From contig JANYAY010000021.1 in assembly GCA_025361065.1 (NCBI GenBank), positions 1 to 51,567 of the forward strand: a DNA stretch of 51,567 nt. Reading direction: 5' to 3'. Below the pieces are notes generated by a model. The model ran no database searches and was not told the DNA's origin. It saw nothing but the letters and a program-made list of their open reading frames with translations. The position numbers and the translations under genes were made by a program. Shown one piece after another: positions 1 to 8,868 of the stretch (positions within the stretch are counted from its first letter, which is position 1; every line of letters starts with the position of its first letter). This DNA comes from Deltaproteobacteria bacterium. Lineage in GTDB: Bacteria; Desulfobacterota; Syntrophia; Syntrophales; Smithellaceae.

Positions 1-70
1 CTCGTCGCCTCCTTCTAGCCGCCGCGGTATCATCATTGAATTGGAAATGGAACAACCAAAAAGGAGCGAA

Positions 71-541
71 ATGCGGATATTTATCGATGCCGATGCTTTC
101 CCGAATGTAATCAAGGATATTTTAATGCGGGCAGCGGTTCGTCTGAACGTGCCCCTTGTTTTCGTGGCTAATAAACCGGTGAGGGTTGAAAATGCCGCTC
201 ATATCTCCGTCATTCTGGTTCCCGCTGGTCCTGACGTGGCCGATGACCGTATCGCGGAGCTGGCCGGGCCGGGCGATTTAGTGATTACCGCCGACATTCC
301 TCTTGCCGACCGGGTAGTGGCGAAGGGTGCTTTTGCGCTCAACCCCCGGGGCAAGCTTTATACGGAGGAGAATATCAAGGATAGCCTGGCCATGCGTGGA
401 CTGATGAATGAACTGCGCGACGGCGGCATGATTACGGGCGGCCCGGCAACATTCAACAAGAAAGATCGCCAGGCTTTTGCCAATGGGCTGGACAGCTTTT
501 TGATAAGACAGTTGAAAACAGAAAATAACGTAGCGCAATAA
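71..541 (+). CDS. YaiI/YqxD (DUF188) family protein
   Basis: The product of 156 residues has the hallmarks of the UPF0178/DUF188 family: an N-terminal strand with the motif IDADAFPN, a central segment DVADDRIAEL followed by DLVITADIPLAD, and a C-terminal GGPATFNKKDRQAFAN stretch. The acidic residues resemble a PIN/NYN-like metal site, but the family has no settled function. Two upstream starts (TTG at 41, ATG at 47) are possible. I chose the ATG at 71 because AAGGAG at 61-66 sits just before it and the family's N-terminus normally begins directly at this strand. The gene stands alone and is convergent with the 3D-domain gene, with a 15-bp stem between them. Confidence 0.9.
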   Translation: MRIFIDADAFPNVIKDILMRAAVRLNVPLVFVANKPVRVENAAHISVILVPAGPDVADDRIAELAGPGDLVITADIPLADRVVAKGAFALNPRGKLYTEENIKDSLAMRGLMNELRDGGMITGGPATFNKKDRQAFANGLDSFLIRQLKTENNVAQ

Positions 542-576
542 TACTATTGCTAAATCATACCAGTCGTTTAGTAGTT

Positions 577-617
577 TTACCATCCAGGGGTGAGGAGCAT
601 ATACCCCTGGATGGTAA
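577..617. terminator. Long perfect stem-loop between convergent genes
   Basis: Bases 577-591 and 603-617 are perfect reverse complements (15 bp) around an 11-base loop. The stem lies between the stop of the DUF188 gene (541, plus) and the stop of the 3D-domain gene (639, minus), where a shared terminator would be expected. On the plus side the stem is followed by a short T-rich stretch (TTTACTT). The minus side has no T-run, so intrinsic termination is likelier for the plus-strand gene. It could instead be a transcript-stabilising palindrome. Confidence 0.6.
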
Positions 618-638
618 TTTACTTAAGATTTACGCAAA

Positions 639-1064
639 TTAATCAAGAAGACAAACATACTTTTTTCCACCATTTAATGGATTTAATCCTTCCTGGTTTT
701 GTACTAAAGTATATTTTTGTCTTCCAAATCGTAATGCCTTCGCATATGAAGGCATATAAATATCGACATTACCATGATTCCTCCGACTGGTCCGATCTTT
801 GACTACAAAAGTCCCCATATTACTTATTTTAATTTTGGTTCCTAATTTTAGTCCTTTTCGTTCCAAGTCTCGGGAGACAGCTACTATCCCTTCTCTAGTG
901 AGCTCTCCGGACGCTGTCTTACCTTTATTATGGTAACACTCCTTCAATGTGTACGCTGTCACTGATATTTTGATTTCCTCTGCCCATACACTACCAGAAG
1001 AAATACACAGGATACAAATTCCTAAAAGCACAACTCTTGCTACTAATAGGTTTATTCTTGTCAT
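639..1064 (-). CDS. Secreted 3D-domain protein
   Basis: The 141-residue product has a signal peptide (hydrophobic residues about 6-24, cleavage likely after VWA at 28) and then a single 3D domain. Visible landmarks are SVTAYTL, KTASGE, GIVAVSRDL, LGTKIKI, FVVKD (Asp90) and NVDIYM (Asp101). The 3D domain is a double-psi beta-barrel related to RlpA/MltA and is usually found in cell-wall-active proteins, so an envelope role is inferred. The ATG at 1064 is preferred over one at 1097 because AAGGAGGT (complement of 1069-1076) is correctly spaced from it and the signal peptide then starts normally. A strong promoter and a folded leader lie upstream. Confidence 0.85.
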   Translation of the reverse strand: MTRINLLVARVVLLGICILCISSGSVWAEEIKISVTAYTLKECYHNKGKTASGELTREGIVAVSRDLERKGLKLGTKIKISNMGTFVVKDRTSRRNHGNVDIYMPSYAKALRFGRQKYTLVQNQEGLNPLNGGKKYVCLLD

Positions 1065-1082
1065 AATTACCTCCTTGTGTTG

Positions 1083-1174
1083 AAAGAGCAAAAGCACTCT
1101 TTGCGCACAGATTGGGTTATGGCTACCTTAGCCTACCCGTAGCTCCTCTATATAAACACTCTGATTAAAGAGTG
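1083..1174 (-). promoter_or_regulatory. Folded 5' leader of the 3D-domain gene
   Basis: Between the predicted promoter (1274-1302) and the start codon at 1064 the leader is about 200 nt long and contains three hairpins: 1157-1162/1169-1174 (6 bp), 1121-1125/1129-1133 inside an outer 1114-1117/1135-1138 pairing, and 1083-1088/1097-1102 (6 bp) right next to the ribosome-binding site at 1069-1076. I could not match it to the c-di-GMP, c-di-AMP or other riboswitch consensus sequences that I know. Confidence 0.4.
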
Positions 1175-1273
1175 GAATCTGCTAATTTGCCCTTATTGCC
1201 TCATGCTGATCTAGCCCGGAAAAATCGTCAGAAGAAATAGAGTTTTGATAAGAACCTACTTTGAAGTGACAAC

Positions 1274-1302
1274 AGTATATGCAAACCGCTCTCGTATGTC
1301 AA
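1274..1302 (-). promoter_or_regulatory. Sigma70-type promoter (TTGACA-N17-TATACT)
   Basis: Read on the minus strand, TTGACA (1302-1297) is followed after exactly 17 bases by TATACT (1279-1274). This is close to the ideal housekeeping promoter and points at the 3D-domain gene, leaving an untranslated leader of about 200 nt. Confidence 0.75.
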
Positions 1303-1417
1303 TTATTTTTTCCAATACGGGTTTCAGGTAAAAGGTGTTTATTGATTTCTGATTGAAATCAGGCATATTCGTCGATGTTGAATTTTTGCTGACTTATCAG
1401 GAGCATTAAATAAAACG

Positions 1418-1969
1418 TCAGCGGGGGAAAATATGGATATCCGGGGTTGTAATCATCGCCCGCAATATCTCACAAACAACATCTTTATGCTCGACCATAA
1501 CAGTTTTGATTTTGCTGTCTTTATCCGTTATCAAATGGCCGAAAACATCACTGTCCACATTAAGAAGACAGCCCAGCAGCCTTGGTGCGTGTACCTTCAA
1601 CATTTGCTCGATATGCCGGTAAAGACGGCCGGCTCCATCGTTGGAAAATAACAGCAGCCGGGAAATCCGCTTTCCGTAGTGAGCATCTGTGCGTTCACGA
1701 ACTCCGTCTATCCCTATTCTTTCACTTTCCAGCTTAGCGGCAATATCTTCGAACCCGCAGCGAATCTGACCACTGAGCCTTGCTTTCCGAAGCGCAATTT
1801 TCAGTGGGTTCTCCATCTCTATCCGGGCGACAACAAAATCACTATCGGGTCTTAGTTTGACGGTATGGCGAAGCAAAACCTGCCGGATGGTTTCAGCCGT
1901 GTTATCGTTTTCCAGTTCCCGGGGAAACCGGATATCCGCTAAACTCATTTGTGGTTGCTCAATGCGCAT
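1418..1969 (-). CDS. Conserved-looking cytosolic protein of unknown function
   Basis: I do not recognise this 183-residue protein. It has no signal peptide or membrane segment. The middle is rich in charged residues, and the second half alternates hydrophobic and charged residues as in an alpha/beta fold, with a single Cys-containing stretch LLGCLLNVDSDVFGHLI. The start at 1969 has only a weak GGGTGA-like ribosome site. The gene begins 25 bp after the stop of the thioredoxin-like gene on the same strand, so the two are probably co-transcribed and a redox or quality-control link is possible, but that is inference. Confidence 0.6.
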   Translation of the reverse strand: MRIEQPQMSLADIRFPRELENDNTAETIRQVLLRHTVKLRPDSDFVVARIEMENPLKIALRKARLSGQIRCGFEDIAAKLESERIGIDGVRERTDAHYGKRISRLLLFSNDGAGRLYRHIEQMLKVHAPRLLGCLLNVDSDVFGHLITDKDSKIKTVMVEHKDVVCEILRAMITTPDIHIFPR

Positions 1970-1994
1970 TATTTATATCACCCGCGTATCCGGA

Positions 1995-2339
1995 TTAGGT
2001 TACAGAGCAGGAATTAATAAATTCGACAAGCTGCTTTTCCTGCAAGCCGACGCCGGCGGCGCCATCGAGTCTTTTCGCCAGGACACCATTTTCAAAGAAA
2101 AGCACAGTCGGGAAAATCCCGATTGCGTATTTATCGCAAAGGATCTCTTTGTCATCCTGCACCAGCAAGAAATTCCGTGCTTTTCCCTGGGCCTGTTTCT
2201 TAAAGACAGGCAAAAACCGGGAACAAAAAGGACACCAGGAGGCATAAAAAAGAGCTATAATTTTATCCTTCGCCTTCAGTTCGGCAGCAAGATCCTGCTC
2301 ATTACTTAATTGAGCACATTGATTGTTTTCTTCGATCAT
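1995..2339 (-). CDS. Thioredoxin-like protein with a WCPFC active site
   Basis: This 114-residue thioredoxin-fold protein has no signal peptide, so it should act in the cytoplasm as a thiol-disulfide oxidoreductase. The active site is W35-C36-P-F-C39 after the strand IIALFYAS. The cis-proline is in the segment GIFPTVLFFENG, as in thioredoxins. CPFC differs from the classic CGPC and suggests a different redox potential or a dedicated partner. An additional Cys lies in the N-terminus (residue 8), in DKEILCDKY, and near the C-terminus. The start is supported by GGAAGGAG a few bases before the ATG. It is the first gene of a likely two-gene operon with the unknown gene that follows. Confidence 0.85.
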   Translation of the reverse strand: MIEENNQCAQLSNEQDLAAELKAKDKIIALFYASWCPFCSRFLPVFKKQAQGKARNFLLVQDDKEILCDKYAIGIFPTVLFFENGVLAKRLDGAAGVGLQEKQLVEFINSCSVT

Positions 2340-2425
2340 ATTTTCTCCTTCCCTCCTGATGTAAGGCTAAGCCAAGTCTAATTGGTTGCTATATACTCTG
2401 AATGTAATTAGAATAGCAATCATAT

Positions 2426-2701
2426 ATGGGGATAATAATGTTTAAAAACAGTTCAGCTTCCGCGCTCAACTGGTTTGCCGCAATTCTGCTTGGCCTGGGG
2501 TTACTAATGATGTCACCTTCCGGCTCCTTTTTGGTCTTTGTTCTGGCCGCCCTGTTTGCTGCAGCACCAGCCATATTCGGCACAAAGCGGATTCGCATCG
2601 CCGCCCTTATCCTGCTTTTAGCAGCAATCATTCTGGCCGCGAGCCAATACCCGGAATTCCAAAACGAACGGCACCGAATATTAAAAAGCGCAACAAAATA
2701 G
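2426..2701 (+). CDS. Small integral membrane protein
   Basis: This 91-residue product has two or three strongly hydrophobic segments (about residues 14-28, 34-49 and 56-70) and a short basic cytoplasmic tail. It resembles no family I can name. An internal ATG at 2438 is a plausible alternative start, because a GGGG run precedes it. The gene is divergent from the thioredoxin-like gene and lies 147 bp before the first WD40-caspase gene on the same strand. There is no sequence tie to that cluster. Confidence 0.55.
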   Translation: MGIIMFKNSSASALNWFAAILLGLGLLMMSPSGSFLVFVLAALFAAAPAIFGTKRIRIAALILLLAAIILAASQYPEFQNERHRILKSATK

Positions 2702-2848
2702 AGCATATAAAGCAATCAAAGCCTCTGGTTATTCTTAGAGAAATTTCCCCATTTGTGATCAGCGCTAAAGACAATGAAAGAAAAGCTGGTTTTTGCCAGC
2801 GCGCAGTGACACAAATAGACCGCATATAATATTGTAAAAGGGAATAAT

Positions 2849-5800
2849 ATGAATAAAACAAGTTTGACCGCAAAAGCATTGATGGTGGTTTTTGCCTGGG
2901 GAATATTTCTCAACATGGCCTTTGCCGCAGAAAAGACCGCCCCCGCCGGTGGTAAGGGTCCGGAGATTTTCGTACAGACGGGACATTCCAGCAATGTCAG
3001 CTCCATCGACTTTTCGCCGGACGGAAAGTATCTTGCTTCGGGAAGCTCTGATAAAAACATCAAAATATGGGAGGTTCAAACAGGGCGCGAGATCAGAACT
3101 TTCGTCGCCAATGACATGGTTGATTCTGTCGTCTTCAGTCCCGACGGAAAATCCCTGCTTTCTTTAGAATCCAAAGGTGCTGCCAAATTATGGGATGTGA
3201 AGACCGGGAAAGAAATCCGGACACTTCGCCAAGGGGGCAAAGCACTCCTTACGGTCGCGGTTGCTTTTTCTCCCGACGGGGCACTCATTGCCGCAGCATG
3301 CGGTCCGGATGAAAAGGCTTCCGGTGATGATCTTTCTTTCAGAACCATTCAACTGTTTGATGTAAAAACAGGGCGCAGGATTAAGATCCTCACAGGGCAC
3401 ACCTCCAATATTCACACTATCGCCTTCTCGCCGGACGGAAAATACCTGGCATCGGGAAGCGAAACCGAGCTGCTGGGCAAGGCGAAAAAGGATAATACGG
3501 TCAGGCTCTGGAATGTCAAGTCCGGCAAGGAGGTACACCGCTTTGTCGGGCACACCAAAGGAGTCAGCAAGGTTGTTTTTTCTCCCGATGGACAGCTCGT
3601 AGCGTCCATCGGCGAGGACAGGAACATCTTTTTCTGGGACACAAAAAAAGGAGAAAAGGCAAGGTCGCTTGCCGGCTTCCCCTCCGGTGATCTTAAAACC
3701 CGCGGCACCATCGCCTTTTCTCCCGACGGCCGGCGTTTTGTCGCCGCCTCTTCCTTTCCTTCGGCCCTGATCCTCTGGGATGTTGCCACAGGTCAAGTGG
3801 AAGCAACCATGGATGATAACCATATTGACGACGCGGCAATTAGTTTTTCTCCTGACGGCCGGTACATCGCCGTCTGTGCAAGAGATAAGGTTTTGCTCTG
3901 GGATGCCGCCGCGCACCGGAAAATTCGGACATTCGGCGGCGATGTTAAAGGAATCAACAGCGCCTTTTTTTCCGCGGATCAGGAGAAAATCAAAATCGCC
4001 GGAAATGAGGAACTGACGGAATTCGGCCGTAATCTCGGGCATTTCATGGGCCGTAAGAAGATAGAGATATTCGACAACTGGAATAATGGGCGAGAGGATT
4101 GGGGTAACAGGCGTTTCTTTAAGTTAAGCGACAAGGGCTATCAAATTATCGACAGCCAAGCAGACCGCGCAATCATTAATACTTCCACAGATGATTATCC
4201 TACCGTCTATGACAGTCCCCGGCAGACATTCGTTTTTTCACCGGACGGCAGGTACGCTCTCATAACGGACAAAGAACACAAAGAGATAAAACTATTCGAT
4301 GTCAGGAATCACCACACCACCACCCTGGAGAACTTTCCCGGTTATTACAACATAACGGCCGGCGGCTATGCTGCATTTTCACCGAATGGGAGCCGCGTGG
4401 CCGCTGCAGCATACTCGGATGCCGACCAAAGGAACATTCTTGGCCTCTGGGATACATCCACGGGACGGCAAGCCATAAAAATACCGGCGGGTAAAAACAA
4501 AGAGAGTCTCGGTCATTTGGTCTTTTCCGCCGACGGGAAGCAGATTATCGTCGCCCGAGGCAGGAATAAAGGCATCATCGGACTCTGGGATTTAGCCTCC
4601 GGCAAGGAAATAAAGTCGTTTTCCGGTCATTCCAGTTTCATTACCGCTCTGGCCCTGTCCGGCGACGAAAAAATCATCTGCTCCGGCGACTGGGTCGGCG
4701 CAATCAAATTATGGGATCTGCGCACGGGCGGCCAGATAAAAACCTTGAAGGGACACACGGACGAGGTTAAATCCCTGGCATTTTCCCGGGACGGCGGAAA
4801 CGTTCTTTCCGCCAGCAAAGACGGGACCACCCGTTTATGGGACATTGCCGCTGGTAAAGAAATAGCTCAATTCGTGAGCTTTACCGACGGTGAATGGATA
4901 GTCATCACGCCGGAAGGTTATTTCAACGCTTCACCCGGTGGAGATAAACATTTGAATGTCAGAGTAGGCAACAACGTCTACGGCATTGATAACTACCGTG
5001 AATCTTTTTTCCGCCCCGACTTAGTAAAAGTTGCCCTTCAGGGAGGCTCGCTCCAATCACTCCGGAATATTGCCGATGTTAAACAGCCGCCGCAGGTCAG
5101 CATTGTGAATACACCACAGACAACGAATAAAGATGAAATTACCATAACTTTGAAGATCACGGATAATGGCGGTGGTATCGGCGACATAAAACTTTATCTT
5201 AATGGCACTTCCATTATGCTCGATGGCCGGGGCATTCAGATAAAACAGAACCCGAGCATAGGTACTTACAAGTCTTATGGGATCAAACTCTCCAATGGTT
5301 TAAACATCATCAAGGCTATTGCCTTTAATGCCGACAACACCATGCAGAGCAATGAAACCGTCCGGGAGATAACAGCCTCATTCCTGGCGACAGCCAGACC
5401 CAAAATGTACGCACTGATTATCGGGATCGACGATTATGACAATCCCAAACTCAAACTGATGTTCGCCGGAGCCGATGCGGAACTGTTTGCCGACACAATT
5501 AAAGAAACAACCGCCGGATTATTCAGTGAGGCAACGATAATAAAACTGACCGGAAAAGAAAAAACAGCCAAAGAAAACATTCTTCGCGAATTAAAATCAC
5601 TGCAAAGACTGCATCCCGATGACCTGTTTGTTTTTTACGCCGCCAGTCACGGCATCGTTGACAGCGGCGAATATTTTATGCTGACGTCCGACGTCGGTTC
5701 TCTGTCCTCGGCAAAACTCCGGGAAAAAGCAATCAGCCAAACTCAGCTAAAAGAACTGATCGCCAATGTCCCCACAACCAAAAAACTGATCGTGATTGAC

Positions 5801-6160
5801 ACATGCAGCGCGGGAGCTCTGGGAGATGCCATTCAAATGGCCATGATGACCAGAGGTGTCAGTGAAGAGACAGCCATGAAGATTTTAAGTTATGCTGTCG
5901 GCTCGATGGTCATATCCGCGGCAACATCCCAGCAGGAGGCGCTCGAAGGCTACAAGGGACATGGACTTTTTACTTATGTAATTACCGAAGGACTCAAGGG
6001 CAAGGCGGACAGCGATAAGGATGGTTTTATCAAAACTTTGGAGCTGGCCAATTATGTGGATGATGAAGTTCCCGCTCTAGCGGATAAAATATTCCACCGG
6101 AAGCAGTATCCGACTTGTTCACCCAACGGCATGGCCTTCCCCATAGGAAAGGTAAAGTGA
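2849..6160 (+). CDS. Exported WD40-propeller/caspase-like (C14) protein 1
   Basis: The 1103-residue product starts with a signal peptide (hydrophobic core about 9-25, cleavage near 26), so it acts outside the cytoplasm. About 13 WD40 blades follow (roughly 45-690; repeated SPDGKYLASGS...IKLWD pattern), enough for two seven-bladed propellers. Next come a linker domain with GEWIVITPEGYFNASP, an Ig-like segment (about 750-830) and a C-terminal caspase/peptidase C14 domain (about 850-1095). The catalytic pair is visible: His934 in YAASHG and Cys986 in IDTCSAG. The usual Gly before His is Ser. Residues 1054-1065 form an EF-hand-type calcium loop (D-x-D-x-D-G-x-I-x-x-x-E). Caspase-like cysteine peptidase activity is inferred from the family; the substrate is unknown. 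It opens a seven-gene cluster and is paralogous to the protein at 9537. Confidence 0.92.
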   Translation: MNKTSLTAKALMVVFAWGIFLNMAFAAEKTAPAGGKGPEIFVQTGHSSNVSSIDFSPDGKYLASGSSDKNIKIWEVQTGREIRTFVANDMVDSVVFSPDGKSLLSLESKGAAKLWDVKTGKEIRTLRQGGKALLTVAVAFSPDGALIAAACGPDEKASGDDLSFRTIQLFDVKTGRRIKILTGHTSNIHTIAFSPDGKYLASGSETELLGKAKKDNTVRLWNVKSGKEVHRFVGHTKGVSKVVFSPDGQLVASIGEDRNIFFWDTKKGEKARSLAGFPSGDLKTRGTIAFSPDGRRFVAASSFPSALILWDVATGQVEATMDDNHIDDAAISFSPDGRYIAVCARDKVLLWDAAAHRKIRTFGGDVKGINSAFFSADQEKIKIAGNEELTEFGRNLGHFMGRKKIEIFDNWNNGREDWGNRRFFKLSDKGYQIIDSQADRAIINTSTDDYPTVYDSPRQTFVFSPDGRYALITDKEHKEIKLFDVRNHHTTTLENFPGYYNITAGGYAAFSPNGSRVAAAAYSDADQRNILGLWDTSTGRQAIKIPAGKNKESLGHLVFSADGKQIIVARGRNKGIIGLWDLASGKEIKSFSGHSSFITALALSGDEKIICSGDWVGAIKLWDLRTGGQIKTLKGHTDEVKSLAFSRDGGNVLSASKDGTTRLWDIAAGKEIAQFVSFTDGEWIVITPEGYFNASPGGDKHLNVRVGNNVYGIDNYRESFFRPDLVKVALQGGSLQSLRNIADVKQPPQVSIVNTPQTTNKDEITITLKITDNGGGIGDIKLYLNGTSIMLDGRGIQIKQNPSIGTYKSYGIKLSNGLNIIKAIAFNADNTMQSNETVREITASFLATARPKMYALIIGIDDYDNPKLKLMFAGADAELFADTIKETTAGLFSEATIIKLTGKEKTAKENILRELKSLQRLHPDDLFVFYAASHGIVDSGEYFMLTSDVGSLSSAKLREKAISQTQLKELIANVPTTKKLIVIDTCSAGALGDAIQMAMMTRGVSEETAMKILSYAVGSMVISAATSQQEALEGYKGHGLFTYVITEGLKGKADSDKDGFIKTLELANYVDDEVPALADKIFHRKQYPTCSPNGMAFPIGKVK

Positions 6161-6167
6161 GCCGGAT

Positions 6168-6533
6168 ATGGCCTGGAAAAAATTTCAGCGGGAGCGTTCT
6201 GATTTTTTAATTAATACTGATAAGATGAAACGTAAAAGCTCTGTTGTCCGGAAGTCTGTTTATGCGGTTTTATTGCTTCTGGCGTTTTTCGCAATTTATA
6301 CTATTTATGATATGAGACAGGCGAAAAACATGGCGGCTGATGTTTGCAACAGCGCCGTAAAAGGAATTCCTCTGGAAGATTTCTTGTCAAAATTACCCAA
6401 GAATGATTATAAAATAATTAAGGGCACTGAGTATATAATGATCGTGCCGAAAAGAGGCATGGGGCGCAATTCCTGTACAGTTTCTCATAACGGACAGAAA
6501 ATTACAGGATCAAAAACAAGGTTTAATGATTAG
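6168..6533 (+). CDS. Small single-pass membrane protein in the caspase cluster
   Basis: This 121-residue protein of unknown family has a basic N-terminus, one membrane segment (about residues 31-47) and a roughly 70-residue outside domain containing two cysteines that could form a disulfide. The ATG at 6168 has no clear ribosome site. The ATG at 6225 (MKRKSS...) would give a normal signal-anchor and may be the true start. It lies 7 bp after the first WD40-caspase gene and 9 bp before the next gene, so it is almost certainly co-transcribed with both. Confidence 0.65.
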   Translation: MAWKKFQRERSDFLINTDKMKRKSSVVRKSVYAVLLLLAFFAIYTIYDMRQAKNMAADVCNSAVKGIPLEDFLSKLPKNDYKIIKGTEYIMIVPKRGMGRNSCTVSHNGQKITGSKTRFND

Positions 6534-6542
6534 GGAGAGGAC

Positions 6543-7163
6543 ATGAATAAAAACAGTTTTACAGGGAAGATATTAACCGGAGTTTTTGTAATTATTGCAG
6601 TGACAGCCTTTAGTCCTTCTGCTTCCAGGGGATTAGACAAAATGCCGGAATTTGTAAAATACGTATCTTCCGGCGATTACTTTAAATGCAATATTCCGGC
6701 TGACTGGAGCATAGATACCCCGGGGTTCGGTTTATCGGCGGAAGAGAAAAAAGTGTGTGGCGTCACCCTTTTTGGCCCGCCAAATGGCGGCCCGGTTGCT
6801 CCGTTACTCTCCGTTCACTATTACGCGCCGGGAAATCTTCTGCACAAAACAATGGAAGTCTTTATCAATAGACATTCCGGACCTGTTTTGGGTTTTGTAG
6901 CAGAGGGCAAGTCTTACGGCGACGTACGGGAAATAGAATTTGCCGGAAGAAAAGCGCAGACATTTGACAGAATAGATGTCCGTTTTATCGGCGAGCGGGC
7001 CTTACATCCGTTGAAAGTATCAATTTTTGAGAAATTTATCGTCATTCCCGGCATTAAAGATGATGGATTCTATGTTCTGAAGTTATCTGTTCCCGCCGCT
7101 GACAAAGATAAATTTACAGGAATTTTCGAAGAATCCGTAAAATCATTTATACCCCAAAAATAA
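6543..7163 (+). CDS. Secreted PsbP-like protein
   Basis: The 206-residue product has a signal peptide (about residues 9-28) and one domain of the PsbP/DUF1795-like kind: GDYFKCNIPADWS at the start, CGVTLFGPPNGG and LLSVHYYAPG in the middle, and a C-terminal FEESVKSFIP helix. It resembles the N-terminal half of the 391-residue protein at 12876, which follows the second WD40-caspase gene, so the pairing occurs twice. The biochemical role is unknown. GGGAGAGG just before the ATG supports the start. It is the third gene of the cluster and is followed 11 bp later by the TPR gene. Confidence 0.7.
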   Translation: MNKNSFTGKILTGVFVIIAVTAFSPSASRGLDKMPEFVKYVSSGDYFKCNIPADWSIDTPGFGLSAEEKKVCGVTLFGPPNGGPVAPLLSVHYYAPGNLLHKTMEVFINRHSGPVLGFVAEGKSYGDVREIEFAGRKAQTFDRIDVRFIGERALHPLKVSIFEKFIVIPGIKDDGFYVLKLSVPAADKDKFTGIFEESVKSFIPQK

Positions 7164-7174
7164 ACGGAGGAAAC

Positions 7175-8779
7175 ATGTTCAGATTGAAGAGCTTATTTTA
7201 TTCCCGGGAGATCTGCCTGGGAATTATATTCATACTATTCCTGAGTTCGACTTCGGCATTTGCCGGGTCCAAAACATTCATCAAGGAATATACTTATCAG
7301 GCCAGTGAAGACGACAGCCGAAACTCCAGCCGGGTCATTGCCCTGCGGGAAGTAAAAAGGCTCCTGCTGGAAGAGCTGGGAACCTACCTGGAAAGCGAGA
7401 CGGAGGTAAGGAACTTTCAGCTCACTCGCGACCAGATCACGATGCTGACGGCAGGAATCGTGCAGACGGAAATTGTTGCGGAAAAATGGGACGGCCGCCT
7501 GTACTGGCTCAAGTCAAAAATAATGGCAGATCCAGACAAAGTGGCTCAGTCGATCAACGACCTGCGCAAAGACCGTGATAAAACAAAAGAGCTGGAAGCG
7601 ATGAGACAAAAATCAGACGAACTGCTGCGCGAAGTGGAACGGCTGCGCAAGCAAATGGCTTCATCGAATAACGGCAATCGGGTGGCACAGCAGGCGGCTT
7701 ACGACAAGTCGATTAAGGAACTGTCCGCAGCGGAGTGGATTGAAAAGGGGCATGCTGCTTCCGGGCCGGATGATCATTTCCAGGGTGCCGTCGCTGCCTA
7801 CGGCAAAGCCATCGAACTGGACCCGACTAATATCAAAGCATATTATTTCCGGGCACGAATCAGCGAAAAAAACCAGGCGATGTCGGATTTCTACAAAATA
7901 CTGAGCATCGAGGCGGATGATTCAGAGGGGCATCTTATTCGCGCCTGGACATATAAAGAACTCAATCAGCGCGATCCCGCCCTACTGGAATTTGGCAAAG
8001 CGATTGAGAAGGCTCAAGGACAAAAAGAGAAGGCGGCCGCTTATTCCGACCGGGGCAGGTATTACACCCTGTTCCAAAAACGGGATTATGTCGAACCCTC
8101 TGCTAATGATATCCCCGGAGCGCTCGAGCTCTCGGCTAAGGACTTCACGAGCGCCATTGCGCTTGACCCCACTGACCCGTCCTATTTTCATAATCGGGCC
8201 AATTCCTATCTGGGGCTGGGCAAATATAATCTGGCTATTGATGATCTTAACGCGGGGATCAAGCTCGACCCCAAAAATGCTGGACTGTATTCCGCCCGGG
8301 GACAGACTTATCAAATGCTGCAAAAACCGGAGTTGGCAGTTGCCGATTTGAGCCGCGCCATTGAACTGGAGGGCCCGGACAATCTCTTTGTCACTCTTGA
8401 TTATATGCACAGAGCATTTTGCTATGAGAAACTTGGCAAATTCGATCTGGCTATCCGGGATTGGAGCATATTAATCAAGATGCAACCGAAGGATTCATCT
8501 AACTACGCGTCTCGGGCAGATTTGCAAAACGAGCTGGGAAAGTATGATCTTGCCATCAGGGACTATTCGACAGCCATAACAATTGATCCCAAAGCCGGTT
8601 CGTCGATTTATTATGGACGGGCACTGGCCTATGCTGCTAAAAAAAATATGCCAAGAGCCATTACCGATCTGAAAAAGGCAATACAACTTGATCCGTATTA
8701 CAAAGAAATGGCTAAGAAAGAATCACGCTTTGACGCCATCAGGAAACATCCTGATTTTATCGGGCTTATCGGAAAATGA
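7175..8779 (+). CDS. Exported TPR-repeat protein
   Basis: The 534-residue product has a signal peptide (about 12-30), an N-terminal alpha/beta domain (about 33-130), a coiled coil (about 130-165, rich in Glu, Arg and Lys) and then about eight tetratricopeptide repeats (about 190-525), recognisable by repeated AxxDxxxAIxLDP endings. TPR arrays bind other proteins, so it may be a scaffold for the exported caspase-like proteins. Its leader (MFRLKSLFYS...CLGI) is nearly the same as the leader of the second WD40-caspase, unlike that of the first. CGGAGG before the ATG supports the start. There is an 80-bp gap before the next gene. Confidence 0.85.
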   Translation: MFRLKSLFYSREICLGIIFILFLSSTSAFAGSKTFIKEYTYQASEDDSRNSSRVIALREVKRLLLEELGTYLESETEVRNFQLTRDQITMLTAGIVQTEIVAEKWDGRLYWLKSKIMADPDKVAQSINDLRKDRDKTKELEAMRQKSDELLREVERLRKQMASSNNGNRVAQQAAYDKSIKELSAAEWIEKGHAASGPDDHFQGAVAAYGKAIELDPTNIKAYYFRARISEKNQAMSDFYKILSIEADDSEGHLIRAWTYKELNQRDPALLEFGKAIEKAQGQKEKAAAYSDRGRYYTLFQKRDYVEPSANDIPGALELSAKDFTSAIALDPTDPSYFHNRANSYLGLGKYNLAIDDLNAGIKLDPKNAGLYSARGQTYQMLQKPELAVADLSRAIELEGPDNLFVTLDYMHRAFCYEKLGKFDLAIRDWSILIKMQPKDSSNYASRADLQNELGKYDLAIRDYSTAITIDPKAGSSIYYGRALAYAAKKNMPRAITDLKKAIQLDPYYKEMAKKESRFDAIRKHPDFIGLIGK

Positions 8780-8868
8780 TCGACTTGTATTTTGCTGTTC
8801 AGTTCTCGTCCTATACGCTGAAGAAAAGGACGTAAAGATTATTATGAATAAAAAGATGGGTGGTTAAG

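Noticed and set aside
590-802. 70-codon plus-strand frame over the 3D-domain gene
   Set aside because: It runs through the terminator-like stem and opposite a conserved domain; an artefact.
2789-2805. GCTGG/CCAGC hairpin before the first WD40-caspase as a regulatory structure
   Set aside because: A 5-bp stem with a 6-base loop is weak. It is followed by T-rich sequence only on the minus strand, where no gene needs termination.
3188-4042. 284-codon minus-strand open frame opposite the first WD40-caspase gene
   Set aside because: The WD40 repeats on the plus strand are unmistakable, and the antisense frame follows their repetitive codons; no ribosome site or homology is seen.
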